A DNA stretch of 18,461 nucleotides from Candidatus Scatomorpha stercorigallinarum (GTDB taxonomy: Bacteria > Bacillota_A > Clostridia > Oscillospirales > Oscillospiraceae). The position numbers and the translations under genes were made by a program. The notes below the pieces were generated by a model. It ran no database searches and was not told the DNA's origin. It was given only the letters and a program-made list of their open reading frames with translations. The stretch's first letter is position 1; every line of letters starts with the position of its first letter. This document shows, in pieces, positions 1 to 7,290 of this stretch. The stretch is from positions 1 through 18,461 of the forward strand of contig DVOV01000022.1 in assembly GCA_018713375.1 (NCBI GenBank), read 5' to 3'.

Positions 1-836
1 CCCACCGCCACGCCGCCCACCTGCACCAGCTGCGTGGCGCTCAGCAGCGTGGCGCCGCCGCCGAGGTCGTCAGTGACGAAGGGCGTGTAGAAGGTGTTTA
101 CCGGCGTGGCGATGAAGTTCAGGGCCATGCCGAGCAGCGTTATGGCCCAGAGCAGCTTGCTGCCCTTCAGGTATCTCAGCCCCTCGAGCATGTCGCGCCC
201 CACGGCGCGGACGCTCACCTTTTCCGCGTCCTCCCTCGGCGGCAGCTTCATTTTCAGCGCAGCGATGGCGGCGCCGGAGAAGAAAAAGGTTGCCATATCT
301 ATCATTATCGCCCACTCCATGCCGAGCCCCTCCACGATGGGGCCGGCAAGGGCGAGGCCGATAACCGTGCAGACCTGCCCGAGGCCGCCGTTGAGTGCCA
401 CGCCTACGGTGTACTTCTCCTTTTCGAGCAGCGCGGGCATCGCGCAGGCCCCGGCGGGTATCCTCAGCGTCTCCAGCGTGGAGATGAGTGCCACGCAGAC
501 GAAGAGCGTGGGCGTGCTCAGCGCGTCCAGATACACCAGCAGCGCGATCAGCGCCACCACCGCGCCGCGCGCGAAATCCATCCAGACCATGACATCCTTT
601 TTGTCCATCCGGTCCACTACCGCGCCGGCTATCGGCTGCAAAATGATGGTCGGCAGGTAGTTCACCGTCAGCAGCAGGGCCATCATGGAGGCGGAGCCCG
701 TGACCTCGTACATCAAAAGCGAGAGGGCGATGCTGTCCACCGAGTCGCCAAAGCGGTTGACGGCGTTGGCCGCGAGCAGCATGAAATACTCCCGCTCGAC
801 GCGGAGCGCGGAGTGTTTTGATAGTTTTGATGACAT
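1..836 (-). CDS. MFS transporter, N-terminal part (runs off left edge)
   Basis: This is a major facilitator superfamily permease, most likely a proton-driven exporter of small molecules in the cytoplasmic membrane. 278 residues are present and the C-terminal half lies outside the window. The translation begins MSSKLSKHSALRVEREYFML and shows about six to seven hydrophobic segments. The loop after the second segment carries AGAVVDRMDKKDVM, which matches MFS motif A (G-x3-D-R-x2-K/R-K). The start was chosen because AAGGAG lies 8 bases upstream of ATG 834-836 on the minus strand. It is divergent from the glycosyltransferase across an AT-rich spacer. The substrate cannot be read from the sequence. 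The general appearance is like EntS/MFS_3 drug or siderophore exporters, but that is only a resemblance. The MFS assignment is firm; the direction of transport is inferred. Confidence 0.88.
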   Translation of the reverse strand, partial: MSSKLSKHSALRVEREYFMLLAANAVNRFGDSVDSIALSLLMYEVTGSASMMALLLTVNYLPTIILQPIAGAVVDRMDKKDVMVWMDFARGAVVALIALLVYLDALSTPTLFVCVALISTLETLRIPAGACAMPALLEKEKYTVGVALNGGLGQVCTVIGLALAGPIVEGLGMEWAIMIDMATFFFSGAAIAALKMKLPPREDAEKVSVRAVGRDMLEGLRYLKGSKLLWAITLLGMALNFIATPVNTFYTPFVTDDLGGGATLLSATQLVQVGGVAV

Positions 837-877
837 GCCTATCGCTCCTTTTGATATTCATCGAAAAGAAGGATGCA

Positions 878-924
878 TCATATTTTGATTTTTGTCAAGA
901 GCTGATTTTGAAAATTATCAAAAT
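878..924 (-). promoter_or_regulatory. Possible promoter/operator of the MFS gene
   Basis: On the minus strand TATGAT (878-883) is a good -10, about 42 bases before the MFS start, but it has no good -35. A perfect TTGACA (893-898) sits too close to serve it. Just upstream lies an inverted repeat, ATTTTGA-N6-TCAAAAT (905-924). Several more TTTTGAT copies occur at 816-831, 849-855 and 883-889. The AT-rich inverted repeat resembles a MarR-type repressor site, but no regulator gene is visible here. Low confidence. Confidence 0.3.
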
Positions 925-965
925 AGTAAAGTTGATAGAGATTTGTTTTTTCTTCTATATTGTAC

Positions 966-994
966 TTGACAGGTTAATGCGGGCATGATACAGT
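966..994 (+). promoter_or_regulatory. Promoter of the GT2 glycosyltransferase gene
   Basis: A perfect -35 TTGACA (966-971) is followed after exactly 17 bases by TACAGT (989-994), a 4/6 match to the -10. It sits in an AT-rich gap in an otherwise GC-rich window. Predicted initiation is near 1001, leaving a leader of about 100 bases before the ATG at 1104. Confidence 0.65.
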
Positions 995-1000
995 ATCATG
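984..1000. promoter_or_regulatory. 17-bp perfect palindrome over the -10, likely operator
   Basis: CATGATAC-A-GTATCATG is a perfect inverted repeat with 8-bp arms centred on position 992. It covers the -10 element of the glycosyltransferase promoter, so a bound protein would be expected to block initiation. The half-site core ATACAGT recurs at 1008-1014, exactly 20 bp (about two helical turns) downstream. The regulator is unknown and not in the window. Confidence 0.5.
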
Positions 1001-1103
1001 GAAAATAATACAGTTGCATCTTAACTAAAGCTTAAAGAAAATACCCCTGTAATTTTAAGTTTCGGCGTGTATTATGGGCCCAGACACAAAGGGAGGCATC
1101 ACG

Positions 1104-2369
1104 ATGGACGCACTGAATGTTATCAACTACGTCATCTCGGTGATATTCATACTTTGCTACAGCTATCAGTTCCTGTACATCCTCGTCCCGGTCCTGAAGA
1201 AGGCGAAGCCGCACAAGGAGGAGCAGGCGCACAACTATGCCGTGCTCATCTCTGCGAGGAACGAGCAGGCCGTCATCGGCAACCTGCTGGACAGCATCGC
1301 GCGCCAGACCTACGAGCGCGGCAGCGTGACGGTGTTCGTGGTGGCGGACAACTGCACGGACGATACGGCGCGCGTGGCGAGCGAGCACGGGGCCGTCGTT
1401 TTCGAGAGGTTCGACACCTCTCGGGTAGGCAAGGGCTACGCCCTTGCCTGGCTGATGGAGCGTATAGACGAGCGCTACCCGGACAAGCCCTTCGACGGCT
1501 ATTTCGTCTTTGACGCCGACAACGTGCTGGAGGAAAGCTACATCGCGGAGATGAACCGCACCTTCTCCGACGGCTACGAGGTCGTCACCAGCTACCGCAA
1601 CTCGAAAAACTACGGCGACAACTGGATCTCCGCCGGCTACGCGCTGTGGTTCCTGCGCGAGTCGCAGTTCCTCAACCGCTGCCGCGCGCGGCTCGGCACC
1701 AGCGCGGCCGTCTCCGGCACGGGCTTCCTCTTCTCCCGCCGGGCGATCGACGAGTGCGGCGGCTGGCACTTCTTCCTGCTCACGGAGGACATCGAGTTCA
1801 CCATCGAGTGCGTCACCCGCGGCTGGAAGATAGGCTACTGCGAAAAAGCGGTGCTCTACGACGAGCAGCCCACGAAGTTCATGCAAAGCTGGCACCAGCG
1901 CCTGCGCTGGTCGCGCGGATACCTGCAGGTGTTTGGCAAATACGGCGGCAGGCTCGTCCGCGGCATGGCGCACGGCTCCTTCGCCTGCTATGACATGAGC
2001 ATGGCCATCATGCCGGCGGCCGTGCTCTCCCTCGTGGGACTCGTGGCCAACTGCGCCGCAACCACGCTCAGCATACTGGCCGGCAGCGGGCTCGATACTG
2101 TGCTGCTCTCGCTGGGAAGTTTGCTGTTCAGCTCCTGCATAGCGGTGCTCGTCATCGGGACAGTCACGACAATAACCGAGTGGAAGCGCATCTACGCGCC
2201 TGCGTGGAAAAAGGTGCTCTACAACTTCACCTTCCCGCTCTTCATGCTCACTTACGTGCCGATCGCCTTTGCCTCGCTCTTTGCCCGCCGCGTGGGCTGG
2301 AAGCACATCGAGCACACCCGCTCCGCCACGGTCGCCGATATCCGCTCCGCGGGGGCGAAAATAGCGTAA
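1104..2369 (+). CDS. Membrane-bound family 2 glycosyltransferase
   Basis: A 421-residue GT-A fold glycosyltransferase of the processive type (cellulose/hyaluronan/poly-GlcNAc synthase-like). It would transfer sugar from a nucleotide-sugar on the cytoplasmic face of the membrane. One transmembrane helix (about 8-32) precedes the catalytic domain. That domain has the DxD metal/UDP motif D137-A-D139, the catalytic-base motif TED (227-229) and the acceptor/processivity motif QRLRW (265-269). Three to four C-terminal helices follow (about 297-400). ATG 1104 was chosen because GGGAGG lies 7 bases upstream; an in-frame ATG at 1074 has no ribosome binding site. It stands alone between its own promoter and terminator, with no partner polymerase, exporter or deacetylase next to it, so the polymer or glycolipid made cannot be named. 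Confidence 0.88.
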   Translation: MDALNVINYVISVIFILCYSYQFLYILVPVLKKAKPHKEEQAHNYAVLISARNEQAVIGNLLDSIARQTYERGSVTVFVVADNCTDDTARVASEHGAVVFERFDTSRVGKGYALAWLMERIDERYPDKPFDGYFVFDADNVLEESYIAEMNRTFSDGYEVVTSYRNSKNYGDNWISAGYALWFLRESQFLNRCRARLGTSAAVSGTGFLFSRRAIDECGGWHFFLLTEDIEFTIECVTRGWKIGYCEKAVLYDEQPTKFMQSWHQRLRWSRGYLQVFGKYGGRLVRGMAHGSFACYDMSMAIMPAAVLSLVGLVANCAATTLSILAGSGLDTVLLSLGSLLFSSCIAVLVIGTVTTITEWKRIYAPAWKKVLYNFTFPLFMLTYVPIAFASLFARRVGWKHIEHTRSATVADIRSAGAKIA

Positions 2370-2377
2370 ATACTGGC

Positions 2378-2406
2378 GAAAAAGGCCCCTGTAAGGGGCC
2401 TTTTTC
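2378..2406 (+). terminator. Rho-independent terminator of the GT2 gene
   Basis: A perfect 13-bp stem, GAAAAAGGCCCCT / AGGGGCCTTTTTC, with a GTA loop begins 8 bases after the stop codon. The A-tract and T-tract flank the GC core, so it should work in both directions. Confidence 0.9.
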
Positions 2407-2627
2407 TGCCAAATTTGCCCCGTGCCGCCATGCGGCACGATGGCAGGGCGCTCCGTTCAGCGCACGCCCGCCAGTCTGCGGACTGGCGGGCGCACGTTCA
2501 CTGCGTGGGCGGTGTTTTTCCCGAGGCGGAGCCCCGGGAAAAACGGATATGATCTTGTTTGCGGCTAAGGCCGCAAACTCTGCGAGGCTTTTTGATCTTA
2601 GCCCGCGCACAGCGCGGGCTATTCTTA
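2407..2627. repeat. Gene-free island with four perfect hairpins
   Basis: No convincing gene is present. Four strong stem-loops follow the terminator: CGTGCCGC-CAT-GCGGCACG (2421-2439); a 12-bp stem CGCCCGCCAGTC with loop TGCG (2465-2492); a 10-bp stem GTTTTTCCCG/CGGGAAAAAC enclosing a small GGC-GGA-GCC hairpin (2514-2544); and GTTTGCGGC-TAAG-GCCGCAAAC (2557-2578). A further 10-bp stem TAGCCCGCGC-ACA-GCGCGGGCTA lies at 2599-2621 as the last of the series. Dense perfect stems of this kind are typical of interspersed palindromic intergenic repeats (REP/BIME-like) or stacked terminators. Whether it recurs in the genome cannot be seen here. Confidence 0.6.
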
Positions 2628-2665
2628 TTTTGGACAGCTCAGATAGTTTGGACAGGCGTTTCGTC

Positions 2666-2694
2666 TTGATATTTTAGCGCGGATGTGAGAAAAT
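2666..2694 (+). promoter_or_regulatory. Candidate promoter of the nine-gene run
   Basis: TTGATA (2666-2671), 17 bases, then GAAAAT (2689-2694) with an extended -10 TGA directly upstream (2686-2688). Initiation near 2701 would give a very short leader before the AGGAGG at 2703-2708. An alternative is TTGGAC (2648-2653), 16 bases, TATTTT (2670-2675). A direct repeat TTTGGACAG occurs at 2629-2637 and 2647-2655. Which promoter is used cannot be decided from sequence. Confidence 0.4.
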
Positions 2695-2716
2695 GGGCCC
2701 TTAGGAGGCGAGGGAC

Positions 2717-3613
2717 ATGGCGCGCACGCTGAAGAAAATATACCGCTACGCGGACAAATTCGGCTCCGGCCTCGCCGAGCGGCGGCTGACCACCTATGCC
2801 GCCGCCTGCGCGTATTATATATTCATGTCCCTTGTGCCGCTTATAATGCTCGTCATCTCTCTGCTCCAGTTCACGCCGCTCAGCGAGGAGCTGGTGCTCG
2901 ATGCGATCTCCGAGTATGTGCCGGACGCCCTGTACCAGCTGGTAGAGAGCATAGTCCAGGGCATATACAGCGGCGGCGAGGTGGCGCTGACGGTGTCCAT
3001 ACTGCTCACCGTATGGTCGGCCTCGGCCTCGATGAAGGCGCTCATGCGCGGCATGGACTCCGTCTATGACGCCAAGCGCCGGGAGGACTACTTCGTCTTC
3101 AGCTTCCGCGCCTGCGTCTACATGGTGATTTTCGTGGTCATGCTGCTGCTCTCGTTCGTAGTGCTCGTCTACGGCGAGCAGGTGCAGGACCTCATCGTGA
3201 GCTACATGCCCTCCAACCGCTTCTTCCAGGTGGTGTTCCGCGTCATCAACCTGCGCTTCATTGTCATCCTCGCGCTGCTGACTGTCGTCTTCTCCGTACT
3301 CTACAAGTGGATGCCGGCAAAGAAGGTGCGCTATACCGAGCAGCTCCCGGGCTCGCTCTTTTCCGCCGTGGCCTGGATGGCGTTTTCGTACATCTTTTCC
3401 TTCTACGTCTCGCTCTCCGACCGCTTCGGCGCCTACGGCTACATCGGCACGATAATGGTGGCTATGATGTGGCTCTTCTACTGCTTTTATTTCCTGCTCA
3501 TCGGCGGCTATATAAACCGCCTGCTTGAGCAGCGCCGCGCGCGTGTGGAGCGCCAGGCCGCCTATGAGGCCGTGCACGCGAAAAAAGAAGAAAAACACAG
3601 GAAACAGGGATAA
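2717..3613 (+). CDS. YihY/BrkB family inner-membrane protein
   Basis: A 298-residue integral membrane protein of the YihY (Pfam Virul_fac_BrkB) family, often misnamed RNase BN. Six hydrophobic segments are visible. They include the family-typical N-terminal stretch TTYAAACAYYIFMSLVPLIM (about 29-48) and the C-terminal stretch around SFYVSLSDRFGAYGYIG followed by MMWLFYCFYFLLIGGYINR. The tail is short, basic and charged. AGGAGG (2703-2708) lies 8 bases before the ATG, fixing the start. Members are proposed to be transporters or membrane-integrity factors, but the biochemical role is not settled. It is the first gene of the nine-gene run, and the ABC-F gene begins 2 bases after its stop codon. 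Confidence 0.88.
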   Translation: MARTLKKIYRYADKFGSGLAERRLTTYAAACAYYIFMSLVPLIMLVISLLQFTPLSEELVLDAISEYVPDALYQLVESIVQGIYSGGEVALTVSILLTVWSASASMKALMRGMDSVYDAKRREDYFVFSFRACVYMVIFVVMLLLSFVVLVYGEQVQDLIVSYMPSNRFFQVVFRVINLRFIVILALLTVVFSVLYKWMPAKKVRYTEQLPGSLFSAVAWMAFSYIFSFYVSLSDRFGAYGYIGTIMVAMMWLFYCFYFLLIGGYINRLLEQRRARVERQAAYEAVHAKKEEKHRKQG

Positions 3614-3615
3614 AA

Positions 3616-5496
3616 ATGATAGATATATCGGTAAAAGACTTGAAAAAATCCTTTGAAGTGGGCCATCCCGTGCTGGACGGCCTCAGCTTTGACATAAACG
3701 CCGGCGAGCGCGTGGGCATCCTCGGGGCCAACGGCTGCGGCAAGACCACGCTCTTCCGCCTGCTCTCCGGCGAGATACGCGAGGACAGCGGCGAGATCGC
3801 CGTCCACCGCGGCCGGCGCATCGGGCTGATATCGCAGATACCGCGCTACCCCGCCGGCTGGACCACGGAGGACGTGCTGCGCGAGGCGCACAGCGGACTG
3901 CGCCGCATGGCCGCGCGCATCGCCGAGCTCGAGCGGCAGATGGAGAGCGACAGCTCGCCGCAGCTGCTCGCCGAGTACGACCGCCTGAGCGACGATTTCC
4001 GCCGCCTGGGCGGCTATGACATGGACCGCGAGCGCAACCGCGTGGCCAACGGCCTCGACATCCCGCAGGAGATGCGCGAGCGGGAGTTCGACCTCCTCTC
4101 CGGCGGGGAAAAAACGCGCGTGAACCTCGCCCGGCTGATTTTGGAGGACACGGACATCCTGTTGCTCGACGAGCCGACGAACCACCTCGACCTGCGCGCC
4201 ACGGAGTGGCTGGAGGACTACATCCTGCACTTCCGCGGCACCGTGCTCGCCATCAGCCACGACCGCTATTTCCTCGACGTGGTGGCCCAGCGCTGCATCG
4301 AGATCGTGGACGGGCGCGCGGAGTTCTATTCCGGGAACTACAGCTTCTATGTCGTGGAGCGGCAGCGCCGGTTCGAGGAGCAGCTTAAAAAATACGAGAA
4401 AGACCAGGCCAAGATCGAGCAGCTGGAAAAGGCCGCCGCCCGGCTGCACCTCTGGGCCTTCATGGGCAACGACAAGCTGCACAAGCGGGCCTTTTCCATG
4501 GAAAAGCGCATCGAGCGCCTGAACCAGACCGAGCGCCCGCGCGAGGCGCGCAAGCTGCACGCCTCATTCAAGGAGCGGAACTTCTCCGGCGACGAGGTCG
4601 TCGCAATGGACGGGCTCACCAAGGGCTTCGAGGGCCGCACGCTCTTTTCCGGCCTCAGCGCCATCGTCGAGGGCGGCGAGCGAGTCGCAATAATAGGCGA
4701 CAACGGCACCGGCAAGAGCACGCTCGTGAAGCTTATCGTCGGCGAGGAGCAGCCGGACGCCGGCTGGGTGCGCCGTGGCCCCAGCGTGCGCATGGCGTAC
4801 CTGCCGCAGATCGTCAAATTCAACGACACCTCGCGCACGGCGCTGGACACGCTCATCTACGACTGCCGCTGCTCGCCGCAGGAGGCGCGCGACAGCCTGG
4901 CCGCCTTCGGCTTCCCGGGCGAGGACGCGCTCAAGGAGGTGGGCACGCTCTCCGGCGGCGAGCAGAGCCGCCTGCGGCTCTGTATGCTCATGCGCTCGGA
5001 CGTCAACCTGCTGATACTCGACGAGCCCACGAACCACCTGGACATCGCCTCCCGCGAGTGGATGGAGGACGCGCTCTCGGACTACAGCGAGGCGCTGATG
5101 TTCGTCTCACACGACCGCTACTTTATCGAGAAGTTCGCCACGCGCATCTGGGCCTTCGCCGGCGGGACGGTCACCGACTTCCGCGGCGGCTTCGCCGACT
5201 ACCGCGCCTGGCGCGAGCGGCAGGAGGCCATAAAGCACGCGGCGAAGGCCGCCGAGCCCAAACCGGAGAAGAAGCCCGCGCGCAAAAAGGGCACGCCGGA
5301 GCGCGAGAAGGCCCTGCGCCGCACGGAGCGCGAGATCGAAAAGCTGGAAGCGCGCATGAAGGAGCTCGACGCCGAGGCCGAGGCCAACGCCGCCGACTAC
5401 CAGCGGTTGATGGCCATCGAGGAGGAGCGCGGGGAGCTCTCCGCCCGGCTGGACGCGCTGTATGAAGAATGGGAGGGACTGAGTGAAGAAGGATAA
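3616..5496 (+). CDS. ABC-F family ATPase (Uup/YdiF-like)
   Basis: A soluble protein with two ABC ATPase domains and no membrane segments, the hallmark of ABC-F translation factors that bind the ribosomal E site. Domain 1 has Walker A GANGCGKTT (37-45), signature LSGGEK (161-166), Walker B ending in LLLDEPTNHLD with E186, and switch H215. Domain 2 has GDNGTGKST (361-369), LSGGEQ (445-450), LLILDEP with E470, and H499. The interdomain linker (about 247-325) is a charged helical hairpin, the tRNA-probing arm. A lysine-rich hinge and a coiled-coil C-terminal extension (about 550-626) resemble Uup/YfmR/YdiF. At 626 residues it has the usual length. Roles in the family include relief of stalled ribosomes and, in some members, antibiotic target protection. 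The sequence alone does not decide between these. Its 3' end overlaps the next gene by 14 bases. Confidence 0.93.
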   Translation: MIDISVKDLKKSFEVGHPVLDGLSFDINAGERVGILGANGCGKTTLFRLLSGEIREDSGEIAVHRGRRIGLISQIPRYPAGWTTEDVLREAHSGLRRMAARIAELERQMESDSSPQLLAEYDRLSDDFRRLGGYDMDRERNRVANGLDIPQEMREREFDLLSGGEKTRVNLARLILEDTDILLLDEPTNHLDLRATEWLEDYILHFRGTVLAISHDRYFLDVVAQRCIEIVDGRAEFYSGNYSFYVVERQRRFEEQLKKYEKDQAKIEQLEKAAARLHLWAFMGNDKLHKRAFSMEKRIERLNQTERPREARKLHASFKERNFSGDEVVAMDGLTKGFEGRTLFSGLSAIVEGGERVAIIGDNGTGKSTLVKLIVGEEQPDAGWVRRGPSVRMAYLPQIVKFNDTSRTALDTLIYDCRCSPQEARDSLAAFGFPGEDALKEVGTLSGGEQSRLRLCMLMRSDVNLLILDEPTNHLDIASREWMEDALSDYSEALMFVSHDRYFIEKFATRIWAFAGGTVTDFRGGFADYRAWRERQEAIKHAAKAAEPKPEKKPARKKGTPEREKALRRTEREIEKLEARMKELDAEAEANAADYQRLMAIEEERGELSARLDALYEEWEGLSEEG

Positions 5497-6214
5497 GCTC
5501 TGGCTGATAGCCGTTATCATATTGGCGCTGGCGGCGGCCGTGTTCGCCTTCGCCATGACGGGGCACCGCTTTTTCGCCGCGCTGCTGCTGGGCATCGCGC
5601 TGGTGATAGTTTATTTCCACTATGTGAAGAGCCGCCGCTGGCGCGCCGTGGCCGCGGCCGTGCTGATACTGGGCGCCGTGGTTTTCGGCGTCATCGAAGC
5701 GCCCATCGTCGCGGACGCGCACACGGACGCGCCGGACGGCACGGAGTACCTGATCGTCCTGGGCGCGGGGCTGAACGGCGACGTGCCCAGCCTCTCGCTC
5801 ACCAACCGCCTGACGGCGGCCCTCGAGTGGCTGGAGGGGCACCCGGACTGTGTGGCCGTCGTCTCCGGCGGCCAGGGCCCGGGCGAGAACATGACGGAGG
5901 CGGAGGCCATGGGCATCTGGCTGGAGGCGCGCGGTATCGCGCCGGAGCGGATAATCCTCGAGCCGGAGTCCACCTCCACCTGGGAGAACCTCGCCAACTC
6001 CTTCGCGCTCATCCGCGAGCGCGGCGGCGAGCCGGACGGGAACTGCGCCATACTGACCAGCGAATACCACCTCTGCCGCGCGAAGCTGATGGCCGCCGAC
6101 CAGGGCGTGGAGGCCTACGGCGTGGCCGCGCGCACGAGCATGCCTACGCTGATGATAAACTATTTCATCCGCGAGGCCTTCGCCGTAACGTATTACCGCA
6201 TATTTGGAGCCTGA
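5483..6214 (+). CDS. YdcF/ElyC-like DUF218 membrane protein
   Basis: A 243-residue protein with three N-terminal transmembrane helices (about 7-25, 31-48, 56-75) followed by a DUF218 domain. The domain opens with EYLIVLGAGLNGDVPSLSLT, continues with VVSGGQGPGENMTEAEAM, and has the EPESTSTWENLANS and LTSEYHLCRAK blocks typical of the family. ElyC and SanA of Escherichia coli affect envelope or lipid-carrier metabolism and vancomycin barrier function. The enzymatic reaction of the family is unproven. The GTG start at 5483 is supported by GGGAGGG (5471-5477) 5 bases upstream, and it lies inside the end of the ABC-F gene, so the two are probably translationally coupled. A HAD phosphatase gene follows after 3 bases. 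Confidence 0.87.
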   Translation: MKKDKLWLIAVIILALAAAVFAFAMTGHRFFAALLLGIALVIVYFHYVKSRRWRAVAAAVLILGAVVFGVIEAPIVADAHTDAPDGTEYLIVLGAGLNGDVPSLSLTNRLTAALEWLEGHPDCVAVVSGGQGPGENMTEAEAMGIWLEARGIAPERIILEPESTSTWENLANSFALIRERGGEPDGNCAILTSEYHLCRAKLMAADQGVEAYGVAARTSMPTLMINYFIREAFAVTYYRIFGA

Positions 6215-6217
6215 CGT

Positions 6218-6799
6218 ATGGAAAAGATCAACGTTTACGACTTTGACAAGACCATCCTGCCCTATGACAGCACGGAGGCCTTTTCCCTCTTCTGCCTACG
6301 GCGGCACCCGCGCGCGATGCTCGGCGCGCTGCGGGCTGTGCCCTATGCGGCGCTGATGCCGCTGCGCATCGTCAGCAAGACCCGCGCCAAGGAGGTGTTC
6401 TACTCCTTCCTCGCCAACTTGGAGGACGTGGACGCGGAGGTGGAGGCCTTCTGGGCGGAGAACCTGAAGAACATAAACGCCTGGTACCTTGCGCAGCGGC
6501 GGCCCGACGACCTCGTCATCTCCGCCTCGCCGGAATTTTTGCTGCGCCCGGCGGCGGAGAAGCTGGGCTTCCGCCTGATCGCCTCGCGCGTGGACAAGCG
6601 CAGCGGCTGGACGCTGGGCCTCAACTGCCACGACGAAGAAAAGGTGCGCCGCCTGCGCGAGGAGTGCCCCGAGGTGGAGATAGCGGAGTTTTACTCCGAC
6701 TCCCTTTCGGACACGCCGCTGGCGAGGATAGCGGAGCGGGCCTTCCTCGTGAAGGGCAGCGTCCTCTCGCCCTGGCCGCAGGAGAGCCTGAGGGGATGA
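6218..6799 (+). CDS. HAD-IB family phosphatase
   Basis: A 193-residue haloacid dehalogenase superfamily hydrolase of the phosphoserine-phosphatase-like (IB) type. Motif I is D8-F-D10-K-T, with the nucleophile Asp and the acid/base Asp. Motif II is the Ser of ISAS (S102). The motif III lysine is probably in CHDEEKVRRL. Motif IV is YSDSLSD (159-165), with Asp residues that coordinate magnesium. A helical cap lies between motifs I and II. No signal peptide is present, so it is cytosolic or at the membrane face. The substrate is unknown; related proteins act on phosphoserine, phospholipid head groups or sugar phosphates. The stop codon overlaps the next start as ATGA. Its place between DUF218 and VanZ genes fits an envelope-linked role, but this is inference. 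Confidence 0.88.
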   Translation: MEKINVYDFDKTILPYDSTEAFSLFCLRRHPRAMLGALRAVPYAALMPLRIVSKTRAKEVFYSFLANLEDVDAEVEAFWAENLKNINAWYLAQRRPDDLVISASPEFLLRPAAEKLGFRLIASRVDKRSGWTLGLNCHDEEKVRRLREECPEVEIAEFYSDSLSDTPLARIAERAFLVKGSVLSPWPQESLRG

Positions 6800-7290
6800 G
6801 GCGCGGCGTCAAGACCGCCTGCGGGCTGCTGTTCGCCGTCTATCTGCTGGCCATGTTCTACCTGCTGCTCTTCCGCCAGCGGGACGGCTTCCTGCTCTCG
6901 CGTGCGCTGGCGCATGGCGAATACTGGGAAAATGTACGCGCCTGCGTGAACCTCACGCCCTTTGACACCATCGTCCGCTTCCTGCGCACGATAGAGACAC
7001 AGGAGGGCTACTTCGTGCGCCACGCCTTCATCAACCTGGTGGGCAATGTGGTGATGTTCGTGCCGCTGGGCGTGTTTTTGCCGCTTTTGTGGCGGAAAAT
7101 GCGCGCCTACTGGCGCTTTTTCCTCCTCTGCGCGCTGGCCATAACGCTGGTGGAGGCCGCGCAGGCGCTGCTGCTGCGGGGCAGCGCGGACGTGGACGAC
7201 CTGATACTCAACCTCGCCGGGGCCTCGATAGGCTTTCCCTTCGGGCTGCTGGCGGCCAGGATATTTGACAAAGGAGAGAGAAAAACGTGA
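6796..7290 (+). CDS. VanZ-like membrane protein
   Basis: A 164-residue protein with four hydrophobic helices (about 7-25, 76-96, 104-121, 138-158). The conserved VanZ-family features are visible: NLTPFDTI after the first helix, then NLVGNVVMFVPLGVFLPLLW, and the C-terminal DVDDLILNLAGASIGFPFG block. VanZ of the vancomycin transposon gives low-level teicoplanin resistance and some homologues give lipoglycopeptide resistance, by an unresolved mechanism. Chromosomal copies such as this are common and need not confer resistance. ATG 6796 overlaps the HAD stop codon by four bases and the stop overlaps the peptidase GTG, so translation is coupled on both sides. No vanHAX genes are present. Confidence 0.88.
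   Translation: MRRGVKTACGLLFAVYLLAMFYLLLFRQRDGFLLSRALAHGEYWENVRACVNLTPFDTIVRFLRTIETQEGYFVRHAFINLVGNVVMFVPLGVFLPLLWRKMRAYWRFFLLCALAITLVEAAQALLLRGSADVDDLILNLAGASIGFPFGLLAARIFDKGERKT

Noticed and set aside
1032..2438. Minus-strand open frame of about 468 codons opposite the GT2 gene
   Set aside because: Runs through the terminator hairpin and has no recognisable domain; GT2 motifs on the plus strand are complete.
2248..2677. Possible small genes in the hairpin island on either strand
   Set aside because: The frames run through perfect palindromes, lack ribosome binding sites and give repetitive Arg/Pro/Ala peptides.
1074..2700. Shared 8-mer ATGGGCCC before the GT2 and YihY ribosome binding sites (1074-1081, 2693-2700)
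   Set aside because: GGGCCC is a common chance palindrome at this GC content, and nothing else in the two leaders aligns.
3616..5496. ABC transporter ATPase subunit
   Set aside because: Two tandem ATPase domains with a charged linker arm and C-terminal coiled coil, and no permease next to it, indicate ABC-F rather than a transporter.
6796..7290. Vancomycin resistance cluster suggested by VanZ
   Set aside because: No vanHAX, vanRS or vanY genes are present; isolated VanZ-like proteins are common in Clostridia.
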